DNA of 64,000 nt from Periplaneta americana (lineage: Eukaryota > Arthropoda > Insecta > Blattodea > Blattidae). A model generated the notes under the pieces. The model worked only from the letters and a program-made list of their open reading frames with translations. It did no database searches and was not told where the DNA came from. Of this stretch, positions 45,391-56,900 are shown piece after piece. The stretch is taken from contig NC_091132.1 of NCBI RefSeq assembly GCF_040183065.1, forward strand, positions 163,671,102 to 163,735,101. The letters run 5' to 3'. The translations under genes and the position numbers were made by a program. How positions within the stretch are numbered: position 1 is the first letter of the stretch; every line of letters begins with the position of its first letter.

Positions 45391-46574
45391 TAGAAATGAG
45401 AAAATTTAAAATTTGTGTAAATGTGTGTGAGTTTTACGACGAAAGTAAAAAAAAATTGTAGATCATACACAAAACATGTTCCTTTTATCGCATGAAAAAC
45501 CTATAAAAATTGTACCATTTATGTATATTATCATGGCTACATTGGTCACTATAATAATATCATTATTAAATAAGATTAATAATGTGTACAATAAAATGAT
45601 TTTCTTTTGTCAATGTATTAAAACGGCATGTGGGTCCGACGGACCCTCCATGCCCATCAACGTTACAAAAGTAGGCTGCCCGGAGAAGAGTTAAACTCTT
45701 AATAATATCAATATTATAAAGAAAGACTGCATTAGAGACCTTGGAGTTCTAGTTGATATCAAAGTACATTTTCATAAGCATGTCCAATATATTTATAATC
45801 ATTCCATTAGAATGCTCGGAATTAGGAATTCTATATAACTTATTCTTTTTCTACTCCAGCTACTCTTGTAAATCTAATAAGATCTAAACTTGAATATGCA
45901 TCTGTTGCCTGGAATTCTATTACTTCTACTGATTTGATTAAATTGGAAATCATTCAAAGAAAATTTATGTCCCTTTGTGCTTTTAGGTTTCTACCCAATT
46001 CATTTGTTTTCAATTATGGGCGTATTTGTAAATATTTTAACTTTTAAAGCCTTTATGATAGTCCTAAACTTGACTACTTATTCTTTTGTAAGGCCTTAAA
46101 GGGTGATATTGATTGTGAATCCTTCATAAGCAATATCTAACTTCGGGCCCCTTCGAATGGTTTAAGATTTCAAAAAAATGTTTATACCTACCTGTCAAAA
46201 TATCTCTCTCCAGTTGTCAGATGCATGAAAGCTGCCAATTTACATGTATTAATTCTGATCCGTTTAATGTAGAGTTTGTTGTTTGGTTATTCTCGTATTA
46301 CGCAAACTCATCAAACTCACATTAATTTCAAGTTCATCCATTTGTGTTGTTTTTGAGCTATTATGTATCATGTATTTTGCAGTTATCTATTCATTTTGTC
46401 ATCATTATTTATTTGTAGTTGTCTCTAATTTTAATAATTATTTGTATGCACTGTATTTGTAATAAATTCCTTGTTCACTATAAATCTCGTGTTAACTTTT
46501 ATTTTGTGCTGAACTGTTATTGGCCCCAGGCTGTTATACAGCATAATAAATATTCGTAAATAATTAGATAAATA

Positions 46575-46619
46575 AATTATTATTGTTGTTATTGTTATTA
46601 TTCCTATTATTATTATTAC

Positions 46620-46669
<50 letters not shown>
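46575..46669. repeat. (ATT)n microsatellite
   Basis: Lies between the plus-strand LINE and the 3' end of the minus-strand LINE. Confidence 0.95.
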
Positions 46670-46670
<1 letters not shown>

Positions 46671-47502
46671 TCCTTGCATGTATTGGGCCTAGTGGCCAGT
46701 TACGGTCTCTTGCCAACGCTTGAACAGTCTGCCCAAGGATGGTAATTTAAAATTTGGCGTGGAATTCTAGAACGAAGCATTCTGATGACATGTGGTCTCA
46801 GTTTTGTCTGTATTTCTGTAGGTATTCCGTAATCGGTTCAATCTGCAGTTCTTTCATAATGTGAAAATTTTTAATGTGATCCATTCTCGTGTATCCCGCT
46901 GTACGACGAATAAATCCCATTTCTGCTGCCGTTAATCGTTGTGAATCAATATTACGAATCGTCAAGCTTCACTACCAAAACAGAGTATAGGTCTGGCCAA
47001 TGTCTTATAAATTCTGGTGTGCGTGTGTTTTTGTACTAAGGTTGATTTGAATATCTGATTAATTATCCCCACTGCTCTGTTTAATAATTTCCTGATTCAA
47101 ATCATTTTCTTCTTCATATGAAATTTGGTAACCGAGATAACTAAAATTTTTTACTTGTTCGATGATCTTATTATTGATGCATATTTTGCTACGGACTGGT
47201 TCCTTTTCTAAAAAAAGCCATCACTTTAGATTTGTCAGGTGAAATTTCCATATTGCAACTTTCTGCCATTTGATTAAAGTTGTAAACCAAACGTTGTAAA
47301 TTATCTCCTGAAGTTGCCAGAAACACAATATCAGCAAATAATAAAGTATCTATTTGGGACAAACGACTTATCGATATACTTCCATGTGTTTTCAATCTCC
47401 ATTCCTTAATAATGTGATTTATATATATATTATAAATAATAGAGGAGATAAACTACAACCCTGTCTCACTCCTTGATTTATTCGTTTACATTCTGAATAT
47501 TA

Positions 47503-47503
<1 letters not shown>
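46670..47503 (-). mobile_element. LINE reverse transcriptase fragment
   Basis: The minus strand reads CKRINQGVRQGCSLSPLLF, then the catalytic box relic TLLFAD, then DNLQRLVYNFNQMAESCNME, ISPDKSKVMAF, NFSYLGYQISYEEENDL and AEMGFIRRTAGYTRMDHI. This is an endonuclease-type LINE RT from the palm to the C-terminus, distinct from family A. (ATT)n arrays lie at both ends. Confidence 0.88.

Positions 47504-47504
<1 letters not shown>

Positions 47505-47551
<47 letters not shown>
47505..47551. repeat. (ATT)n microsatellite
   Basis: Abuts the LINE RT fragment. Confidence 0.95.
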
Positions 47552-47864
47552 TATAAAATTACTTCTTAACACAGAGACGTTTCAAAACTCTTGTGAGTTT
47601 TGGATAAACCAGTACAAGAAAGGAAAAATTTTGTAAAGTTACAATAAAATCCTGTCCTTAGACACAAGAACTTTATCCATCCATTCGTGATAATTTTCTG
47701 TTAAATAACAGAAATATACATTTACCAATCATTACTCTATTTCAAATCTAAAAATGAATGTCGTTCAAGTTTAGGAAATACTAGAAACAAGAAAACAATT
47801 AATATTGGAAATTGTTGGTTTTGACATAATCAAAAATGCACTATACTGATAGCGATCAACTTAC
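47552..47864. other. Gene B intron 2, proximal part
   Basis: Nothing recognised before the exon 2 donor. Confidence 0.5.
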
Positions 47865-48002
47865 ATCAACTTCAGATTTTACTATTGAAAAGCTAGCAGG
47901 CACTGGAGTGTCTTCAAGTTTTATCTCTGATTTGAGATCATAACTGTGGTCCATACATTCTGTCTTCACGCCCGTTACTTCCAGTTGTGATAAATTCCCT
48001 TC
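47865..48002 (-). CDS. Gene B, coding exon 2 (acidic leader)
   Basis: A 138-bp exon, 46 codons, starting EGNLSQLEVTGVKTECMDHS, with YDLKSEIKLEDTPVP in the middle and SIVKSEVD at the end. Acceptor TTCTGTAG, donor GTAAGTTG, phase 0 at both ends. One codon longer than its gene A counterpart. Confidence 0.9.
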
Positions 48003-48029
48003 CTACAGAACATAAAGAAATTTTACACA

Positions 48030-49260
48030 TAACAATAAATATTATACACAAACTGAAGGATTAGCAATGGGTTCACCTATATTAAGTATGTTAGCTGAAA
48101 TCTTTATTCACAACATAGAACAAACACACATACTAAACACCGACAAAAAGAAACACGCAGAGAAAATAATGTACTGGCATCGATATGTAGATGACATAAT
48201 AGTCCTATATAATGGAAACAAAAGACAAATAGAAAACCTACATCAACAACTCAACAAAATACATCCCAAATTAAAGTATACAATAGAAACAGAACATAAC
48301 CAAGCTATAAACTTCTCAGACATCACCATAAACAAAACAAATAACAGACACGAATTCAAAATATACAGGAAACCCACGAGAACCACAACACAATTAATGA
48401 AATCACCCCATACAACATAAACATGCAGTTTTCCGTACAATGACACACAGATTAATTAATATACCAATGAACTATGACAACTACACTGAAGAATTAAACA
48501 CAATAAAATATATAGCACAAGACAATGAATATAACCCTAACATAATAGACACATTAATAAAAAAGACAAAACAAAAACAGAACAAACCAACACAAACACC
48601 GCGTGAGAATAAATACATAACATTAACATATCACAAAATTGCAACTTCATTCAGAAAACTAACATACAAGATAGCATAAAAAACAAATAACACAACACAG
48701 AAATATCCAAATAATCACATTAAACATTCAAATAAATATAATTAAACTGGAGTTTACAAACTAAAATGCAAAAGTTTCCCACATTTTTACATAGGACAGA
48801 CAGGAAGATAATTTCACACAAGATATAATGAACATATTAAAGCTATAACCAAACCCTACATCACATCAAATTATGCAGACCACATTATCAACAATAATCA
48901 TGACTACAATAATATAGATACAGATATGGAAATTTTACACATCACACCAAAAAGTTCACAGTTAAACATCTTAGAACAATACGAAATATATAAACATACA
49001 ATAACATACCCACAAGATATACTTAATACACAATTACAGTTCAATACCCACACATTATTCGACGTCATGATACGTCATAACACACAAACAACCAGCCCCC
49101 ACCATAAGAGCAACATACCCCCACCCCTACAATCGACAAATGCACATCGCAGAATTCAAGATCACCAGTAGTTCAAGAGACACTGACGAAGACGTAACAT
49201 CACGTCGAAACGGGTCGAAAGGTATATACATTTTTTTTTTAAATTGTAACACTTTTTAAT
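48030..49260 (+). mobile_element. Penelope-like element, RT end + linker + GIY-YIG (copy 3, broken)
   Basis: In gene B intron 1. The plus strand encodes the Penelope RT motif region (GLAMGSPILSMLAEIFIHNI, then the catalytic YVDD box within WHRYVDDIIVL, then KTNNRHEFKIYRKPT). The linker (YIAQDNEYNPN, KYITLTYHKIATSFRK) and a GIY-YIG block follow (FPHFYIGQTGR, then YNEHIKAITKPY, then NILEQYEIYK). It is the most complete PLE copy in the window but is truncated at 5' and broken. The 3' end (49178-49235) has a looser hammerhead-like phrase: CTGACGA, stem GACGT/ACGTC, GAAAC, GTC. Confidence 0.9.
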
Positions 49261-49637
49261 GTGTGACTAGGTAATTTTATGTTTTTAATAAAGAGATCAT
49301 GAATGATTTTATTTAGTTGTTTAAAACTGACTTCATTTGTAAGTTGTCAATCTCGTTCTGCATGGCCTTTATTGGCTAACACAGGCAAGAAATTAGAGAA
49401 CAAAATTGAAGGCAAAAAAGAGAACAAAACCTTATGGACATATGCAATGACTGATAATGGGCAAGATGTTCCTTGTGATGTGCAAAATAATCTGATTTAT
49501 TTTCTACACCGAGAGTGCAAATGTCTTTTCTAGTATGTTATTTGATTAATCATTACTCAGAACAATAACAAATATGTGCTGCTCTGACACTTTTAGACAA
49601 AGAAATAAAAAAAAGCCAAGGAGACTTTTCACTTTAC
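49261..49637. other. Gene B intron 1, proximal part
   Basis: Nothing recognised; the short plus-strand frame at 49303-49533 has no known domain. Confidence 0.5.
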
Positions 49638-49736
49638 CTCCGATGAAGCCTCATTCTCTTCTATTTTGTATGTGTTATCATGTGCTTGCAAGTCCAATGG
49701 ATCAACCTCAGGTTCCATCTTGATTAAATCCATCAT
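49638..49736 (-). CDS. Gene B, coding exon 1 (start codon)
   Basis: It encodes MMDLIKMEPEVDPLDLQAHD then NTYKIEENEASSE (33 codons), donor GTAAAGTG, phase 0. A CTTTCAG acceptor lies two bases upstream of the ATG, so a noncoding 5' exon is expected further right. Two adjacent ATGs are possible starts; the second (49733) aligns best with gene A (MDVIKM). The leader is acidic and has the ME.EVDPL phrase I recall from cockroach and termite zinc-finger proteins. Confidence 0.87.
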
Positions 49737-50139
49737 AACTGAAAGAACAGATTATGTAACAGACAGTGATTTATAGAAACAGAGTAGCTGAGAAACTTTT
49801 ATTACAATTTGATACCATCCAGAGCCTTCTTCAGTTACAAGCCAGAGCATGGATAGGTTTGGCAACCCTGAGTGGAGGCGGGAGATTATAAAATGATATT
49901 GATGTAATTGTGCTTTCTCATTGCTTTCGTTGTACGTAACGTGTATTTTTTTTAATATTACTTCATGCACAAAGGTAAGATCAAGATTCAGAGTAGTGAT
50001 GTAAATTATTAGGAATTCGAAAATAGAGTTTTATTGCAATCAGCTAGACGACGTAAGTAGGCTACTTACATACAAAGACTGCTACTTAAAATAATTATAA
50101 AAACATGTTTTAATTCATAGTAGCCTACAAAGATAAATA
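49737..50139. other. Upstream of gene B coding start
   Basis: Presumed 5' intron or UTR. No promoter or upstream exon could be identified. Confidence 0.45.
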
Positions 50140-50393
<254 letters not shown>

Positions 50394-52074
50394 TATTCCT
50401 TGCACCGAAAATAATAAAATTAATAATGCAAGAAAGCTGTAGGTTCCTAAGCAGTATTCTTAAGTTCCATTCAATTAACAAATTTGTGGCTAGCAAATTG
50501 ACAATGTATTGCGACTTTACGGTATTTCACCTCTGACGTGAAAGTTCTAGATATCATATACATTTTAATTTCATGTGATCTGTAGTGCTTTTCTATAAAT
50601 GAATCGCACTTTTTAGAAAGGAACTAAGTGAAAATTTGTCATTTTTATTTCTTCTGGTGAAATGATTAATACTTCCAAGACGCAAAGATAAACAAAGGAA
50701 GGAACTTAAACAAACCTTTCCCTCTATCTCTAACATCGAGTTGATGTTTATATTACGGCACTGGATACATTGGTATTTATTCATGAAAGTAAGTTCTTTT
50801 GCTCTCCTGAAAAATAGAACATTTTGACTTAGTTCCTTTGTAAAAAGTGCGATTCAAATATTTCAGATACCCAGGAAGCTGTTTTAGTTTGAACCTGGCC
50901 AGTGACCATAACAATACTGTTATCCTAAAATATTTGTTATAAACTTTTTAAAACCCAATTGTAAATAAATATAACTATAGAAAACAAGCTAAGAATGTAA
51001 ATAAAATAAAGATGTAAACAGAGGAAACTATTGGCATGTTATAATAAAGTATGAGGATGTAAATACAGTTAGGCCGAATATATGAAGAAACGAAGGAACA
51101 TACCTTCAACATAATACGTAACAAAACACATCATTATCTAATAAGTGTGTGCCAATTAGCGTGAACTCAGTGAACTTTAAACCCTGTAAATACGAAGCGA
51201 AAAGTAACATGTTTATAACTAATTTATTACAAAATAAATAATATTAATAAACAAAAACTTTGAAAACCAACAAAGTAAGTGTATGCAACTACAAATTATA
51301 GGTAGTTCTGACGTATAGCAGTCATTCCGAATCTTCCATAAAACTGAAATATTTATGAGATCACAAAACATCTGTTTACAATGAACTTGAAAAACAAGGG
51401 CGTAATTTTATTGATATAGCACGCGAGACCTAACATGACTATAAAAATTTAGTTTATACAATATTTAATATTTAGAAGAACTGTCAATCACTTTGTCATC
51501 TTTAACCGTAAAAATTGCCAAAGTCTGTTCAACTATGTTATTTTAATTTATTGTCTTGTTTTTATCGCCAACACGCACTTTGTTTATAGTACATCAAGAA
51601 TTAACGTTTAATACGACCGCGAACATTATTCCATCGTCACACACTTAGGCCTATATTGTAACATTAATTTACATTAAAAATCGGCACTAGCACAAACACG
51701 TGTTCTGTATTATAGGCCTCCGCTTGACGTTAATTACAGTGTTGTCGACGTATGGCTCCGGCTTGTAACTGAAAAAGGCTCTGTACGATATAATTCACAT
51801 GACACTTCCTCGTATTCATCTACTTTTAGAATAGCCCTGCCAAGATCACGGAATTTGCTATCTGCTAGTATTAGCAACTGTCTAAATTAAATTAAATTAA
51901 AACACAAACTTATTAGGTACTTGGTCAGTAACTGTCCTGGTGATAATATCACGATACGCACATTTCGTATGGCTTGCATTCACAAATCTGTTGGAAGTAG
52001 GTTAGGTTAGTTTAAGTTTTTGTTATGCTTTGCAAATACGGATTTGTGACAGTTCAGGTTAGTTTAGCATGTCT
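50394..52074. other. Unannotated stretch
   Basis: A+T-rich; nothing recognised apart from small repeated words around 51990-52070 (CTTTGCAAATACG / CTTGCACATACG, AGGTTAGTTTA). Confidence 0.45.
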
Positions 52075-52928
52075 TGCACATACGTTTTCTGGCAGCGAGA
52101 TTTCAATGACCTTCAAACCAGTCTGAGCGTGAGGTTCTGCTTTCTCTCTGGAGTTGGCACTGACATCACACCAGCTAGCAGTTGACACAGCGAAAATATA
52201 ACACATACAATTAATACATATAGGTATAGTAATAAAATAAATTGGACCGATCAAATAATAAAACCGTCATTAACTGTAATGTCTAGACTCTGAACTTCCC
52301 ATAATGAGAATTGAGGCGTTGACCCCAACAACAATTAAAATATGTAATGATTTGATAGCGCTGAAAATGGAAACACAAAACTCCTATGAGAAGTAAAACC
52401 ATATACCTATATTACATCGCAGTCTAGTATATACATTCACGAAGCTCAATACGTAGTAAATATGCACCAACAGATAATTGCTAACCACTAGGATCGCTAA
52501 TATCGCCTCATTACAGACAATGCAAAATAGTATCGGCATAGCCTATTGTTCCTAGCAGCCTCACAACTCAAGCTTCGTTACTGTATATACTAGACTATGA
52601 TTATATTGTATAGAAATATTAAACGTATTTGATACATAATTTTATCATGTATTATATTATTTTATAATATAATTTATTATATATGAAACATATAAATATT
52701 ATTAGGCCTACAACTACTTTGTCACTGAGAAAAAAGGAAAAGCTGTTTTGAATTTATTTGAAGCAAAGCGTTACTGGATTATGCAATAAGGTAGGCGATG
52801 TTTGAATCCTATGTCTCAACTCTATACTCAATCTATCTTAGCGTATGCTCGATTACACTAACCTCTAGTGCTTGAAAGTGGAACTGAACGCCGGCGCACA
52901 GAGAAACAAAACAAGAAAATTCGCTCAG
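52075..52928 (-). repeat. Dispersed repeat, inverted partner of 3676-4325, carrying a MITE
   Basis: Homologous in reverse to 3676-4325 (GATTTCAATGACCTTCAAAC, GTTGACCCCAACAAC, GTTACTGGATTATGCAATAA, GAAAATTCGCTC). The CACAGTC MITE at 52428-52599 is absent from the partner. Confidence 0.75.
52428..52599 (-). mobile_element. CACAGTC-family MITE, complete
   Basis: Left TIR CGCAGTCTAGTATATACA, right TIR ending TGTATATACTAGACTATG. Inserted in the dispersed repeat. Confidence 0.88.
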
Positions 52929-53519
52929 TGTGTATTCTTTGTAATCCCTATTCGCTGAGCAGTCCTTTAGCAGGTAGGAAGCCATGTCATGGCACAGAAT
53001 TGTGGAAGTCCATAAGGGTATGTTGCCAAAAGTTGCGAAAACAAATGTAGCGAATACATACAATCCATGAGTTTGAGCTAGTATCCACAAATCCCTCACA
53101 AATTCAATGATTTTCACTTCCAAAATCAGCACACGGACTTCTGGATTTCTAATAGGCTACATACGTCAATGTGGGAATCAGGCTTGCCTACAAGAAACAA
53201 CTGTGAGAATAGCACAGTACTTTGTCAGTTAACAGGGATGCATAAATTTACTCCATTTGCATTGGATTTTTGCTTCAAGAAATACAGTATATTTTCATTT
53301 GTATTTTAAGAATATACGCTAATCAACCATTGTTTAATTCCCATGTAGTGTTCCTTCTTTCAAGGGAAAAATATGCAGCTCTGTAAGTAACACAAATGAA
53401 CAGTATAGCCACTTGGAAAATGCAACCCTCCCAAATGAATCGAGAGGCGAAATAATGACTAAGTCTGTGCGCTAGTATAGCCTACCTAAGCTGACCATAT
53501 TTTGACTTCTCTATTGATT
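52929..53519. other. Unannotated stretch
   Basis: Nothing recognised. Confidence 0.5.
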
Positions 53520-53664
53520 TTATTAGGTTATTTTACGACGCTTTATCAACATCTTAGGTTATGAGATGAAGGTGATAATGTCGATGAAATGAGTCCGGGA
53601 TCCAGCACCGAAAGTTACCCAGCATTTGCTCATATTGGGTTGAGGGAAAACCCCGGAAAAAAAA
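53520..53664 (-). mobile_element. tRNA-derived SINE (family 1), 5'-truncated
   Basis: The tail and body are present (GGTTATTTTACGACGCTTTA, AAGTTACCCAGCATTTGC); the tRNA-like head is missing. Confidence 0.88.
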
Positions 53665-53895
53665 CAATTTTCACGTGTTGGTTTGTCACAAAACTTTACA
53701 TTTTTTTAACTACTTAAAAATGGACGCTGCGGCCGTTCTAACGCTTCCGCGCAACGCGAATGAAGACAAAGATGGTATATCGTATGTTCTTCTCGAAGAG
53801 TGCAGAATATCTCATACTGTGCTTGCTGGTTCTTTTGTCTCATACTGAGAACCATTCAGAAATGTGCATGAATCACAGCAGTTTCATCATGATAT

Positions 53896-54060
53896 CACAG
53901 TCTAGTATATACAGTCGCGAAGCTCAATACGTAGTAAATATGCAAACATTAGATAGTTGTTCACCACTAGGATCGCTAACGCAAAATAGTACTGTCACAG
54001 ACTATTGTTTCTAGCACCTTCATAACTCAAGCTTCGTGACTGTATATAGTAGACTGTGAT
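53896..54060 (-). mobile_element. CACAGTC-family MITE with a small internal deletion
   Basis: Both TIRs are present (CACAGTCTAGTATATACAG and ...TATAGTAGACTGTG). About 20 bp of the core (CTCATTACAGACAATG region) are missing. The flanks share ATGATA. Confidence 0.88.
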
Positions 54061-54459
54061 GATACTTAAATAATCATGTGTAAAAAGTCATTGAAACAAA
54101 ATCAAAATTTCTGGGGGAAAATTAATTTTCGTGGTCAAAAAGCAGACATTTGCTCCCAAGGGGCAAGAACTAAAAACCGGGGACTGTCCCTGGAAATCAG
54201 GGACGTCTGGTCAGCCTATATTTAATATCAGTCAATGCTTCAGCTGATAATAATTAATCCACCTGCAGTCGACTCATATCCGATACATCTATAATCAGTG
54301 CTTTAGACTTCTTGATACTACAGTGGTACTATTTCATTGACTATTACACTTTTACTACGTCACATTACTTTTGAGCAATAAAACAGTAAGAAAGGACGTC
54401 TTTTAACCAATCATGGCTGCTTATAGCACAATTTTATCGCGCCCTCAGCATTTGTTTCT
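54061..54459. other. Unannotated stretch
   Basis: A small imperfect palindrome (GGGGACTGTCCCTG) lies at 54179; otherwise nothing. Confidence 0.45.
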
Positions 54460-54837
54460 TTGTTTGCCAACATTTCAAACTGCGCTGGTCTGGACGTAAA
54501 AAAAAATACAAACCACTCCAGTCGATGCACAGCAGTTTCAAATTTGACTCGCATTGGCATTCAAGAACAAGAATTAATAAAGATCACTGGTCATACCTAT
54601 GCATATTCCCTGAAATCCTATTTACAAATAAATGAAGAGCACCATTCGGAAATCCTGAATAAGTTGAGGAATACACCATGTAGGCCTACATCAACGAGTT
54701 CCACTTCTTTTACGCACACTTCCAATATAACATCAACTGAACCAGAAACAACTAAAACATTAAAATTTGAAATTGTACATTCAATAATTATTCCTTTTAA
54801 AATTATTCCTGTTTATTTTTTATGTCATCGTCGTTAA
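54460..54837 (+). pseudogene. Crypton-like tyrosine recombinase C-terminal remnant
   Basis: The frame reads NTNHSSRCTAVSNLTRIGIQ, then ELIKITGHTYAYSLKSYLQI. This keeps the spacing of a tyrosine recombinase C-terminal half: HxxR (HSSR), then LTGH-type His (ITGH), then the nucleophile Tyr (KSYLQ). The closest families I know are Cryptons and the domesticated Crypton-derived domains (ZMYM2/QRICH1/KIAA1958 type). About 70 residues are recognisable; the N-terminal part, with the first catalytic Arg region, is absent. A DIRS-type recombinase is an alternative. The downstream 50 residues are unrelated sequence. Confidence 0.6.
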
Positions 54838-55909
54838 TTAAAACTTTTCTAACACTTGTATATATTATTTAGGTTATGTTATAGCTTCTGCTATATGATA
54901 TTATGAATAGTCACGTATCAGAGATTGTTTAATACTAAGATTTATTGTATCTGTCAAGTGACGTTGATTACTGGGATCCGGATAATTGAAGTGGAATACA
55001 ACTGTTTTAATAAAAATGAAACTGAATCAACAAAGCCTTCTTGACCAGTAACCGTCCACAGAGTTCAATGAAGATTCCATAGTTGGCACAACTGATAACA
55101 AAACACAATACTGCCATCTACTAGCGTAATATTTATAATTTTGAGACGGTACAAATTTGAAGACAGTTTTGTATTTTCGTAAGTCAATTAAAATTTTATT
55201 CTATTGGAGTACTTCGTTACTTCTAATCTTTATACACTTTCTTCTAATCGTGTAATAGTCAATTAAATCCCACTCGAGTTTTGATTTTCTCTAGATAAAT
55301 CAAAACCTCTAGTGAGATTACTGTTGATAAAAGACTTCCATTGCCGAATATCTAAGGAAGTTAGCAGATCTCTGAACTCGTATTACTTTGACATAAATAA
55401 ACCGCACAGTACAATGAAACCTAGAGCCGAAGATGACAAATTATGACTCGCGTGGCATGCGTAGTCACCATATCGATTTTCAAAGCATCTTTTATCCCTT
55501 TAAAGCATTTTTTTTTTCATATTAGTCAACGAAGTATTGAATGAAGAAAACTTGTCTAAAAAAAGGGACGAATTAAACTTTAATTTTATTTTAATTATAG
55601 ATCAACAATATAAGATCCAAAATAATTTTGTTACTTTATTAAAATAGTCGTACAAAATTTCGTACGACATAGAGTTCGGTCGTACCTCGTACAATTAGGC
55701 CCAATTGTATTAAACTCCCTGCCTAAAGATTAACTTTGATCGAAGATCGAAAAGTAAACCGAGTTCAGACACTTCTTCTATTGTACAAAACTTTTCTGCG
55801 ATCAAATTACCTTGGTTCAAATGCAATCTAAGTTTACGTGGAAAGGATTTGGCAACATCGCATAAACAGGTGAAATGAGTGATGCGCGGACATTTTGTAC
55901 AAGTTTGTT
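54838..55909. other. Unannotated stretch
   Basis: Nothing recognised. Confidence 0.45.
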
Positions 55910-56484
55910 CAGTGTTGCCAATTAATGCTTTTTAAATAACAATTTCTTTTAACTTTTATATTGCGTAAATAGGATTTTAGCGGCCTTTTTAGCACCCCAC
56001 AGTGATAATGAGAAATCTAGGGACTTTACAACTACTTTTGGCGACTTTCCGTACACTCTGTTGGAGATAGTGGTTTGTTTTGTGCATTGTAAATAATGAT
56101 GGACAATAAAAAGAAGGTTGACTGTTCTCCAAATTGTTATCATGTTATGGTGTTTGATACCGCTAAATATAATAAAGCTTTATAAAACGACAATTTTCAT
56201 TTAGTAATACAGTTAATTGAAATGTATGAATGTACCTATCATATCCATTAATAGTTAATAATTAATGGTTATAAACGTAATATAATTATAGGTTATGTTA
56301 TAGCAGCAGCAGCAGCAACGGATATTTTATTTGCACATTATGTCACTCGTATATTTCAAACAGAAAAGAAATAAATGAACTTGGATCATCTAACTTAATC
56401 GGAGAAATTTCTTCAGTCAAAGTTGACTTTAGTTTGAGACAAATTAATCTCACATTAGACTTTATACAACATAAAGGGAAAATT

Positions 56485-56900
56485 TTAGAACACGGATTGC
56501 ACCTACCAAATTATGTCTTAAAATACTAAAAAGAGCAGATTTGTTTGCGTTTGTCGAATGCGCATCATTATATTTACGAAAAGGCACTTTTCAGTGCCAA
56601 TAATTTATTTTGTGTGCACAAGATTGGAATTTTGAAGTAAGAGGGAAAGAGTGCAATCCGTGTTCTGGAGTTTATCCAAAATTCCAGTATACGATTCCTC
56701 ACTGACAATAAATTATGTCTAATAGTACCAAAAAGAACTGATTTGTCTGCGTTTGTCGAATGCGCATCATCATGCTTACGAAAAGGCACTTTTCAGTGCC
56801 ATTAATTTATTTTGTATGTACAAGGTTGGAATTTTGAAGTAAGAGGGGAAAGGAAGGAATCCGTGTTCCGAAATTTATCCAAAATTTCAACTTACCTCTT
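56485..56900. repeat. Tandem duplication, ~202-bp unit
   Basis: The unit from AAATTATGTCTTAAAATAC (56508), through GTTTGTCGAATGCGCATCAT and GGCACTTTTCAGTGCCA, repeats from 56710 at roughly 85% identity by eye. GAACACGGATTGCAC at 56488 is also inverted at 56650, so the unit may itself be a TIR element. The flanks 55910-56484 and 56901-58421 hold nothing else I can name. Confidence 0.75.

Larger units (their letters stand above)
43644..45690 (+). mobile_element. piggyBac transposon, internally deleted, 2.05 kb
   Basis: The ends are CCCTTCTCCGGGCAACC and (inverted) CTCTTCTCCGGGCAGCC. They are flanked by TTAA on both sides (43640-43643 and 45691-45694), the target duplication of the piggyBac superfamily. 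Subterminal inverted words (GGGTCCGTCGGGCCC / GGGTCCGACGGACCC) add support. Confidence 0.95.
43428..46495 (+). mobile_element. LINE (Jockey/CR1-like) 3' part, split by piggyBac
   Basis: Left part (43428-43643): RRYLKRISSKCLLFADNLKI, then NDINAIDLWSADNGMKINES and TFVICFSRKT. Right part (45695 on): IKKDCIRDLGVLVDIKVHFH, then IRSKLEYASVAWNSITSTDL, LEIIQRKFMSLCAFRFLP and APSNGLRFQKNVYTYL. The protein continues across the piggyBac insertion. Several stops are present and the catalytic FADD box reads FADN. The 3' UTR ends before the (ATT) region at 46575. Confidence 0.85.
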
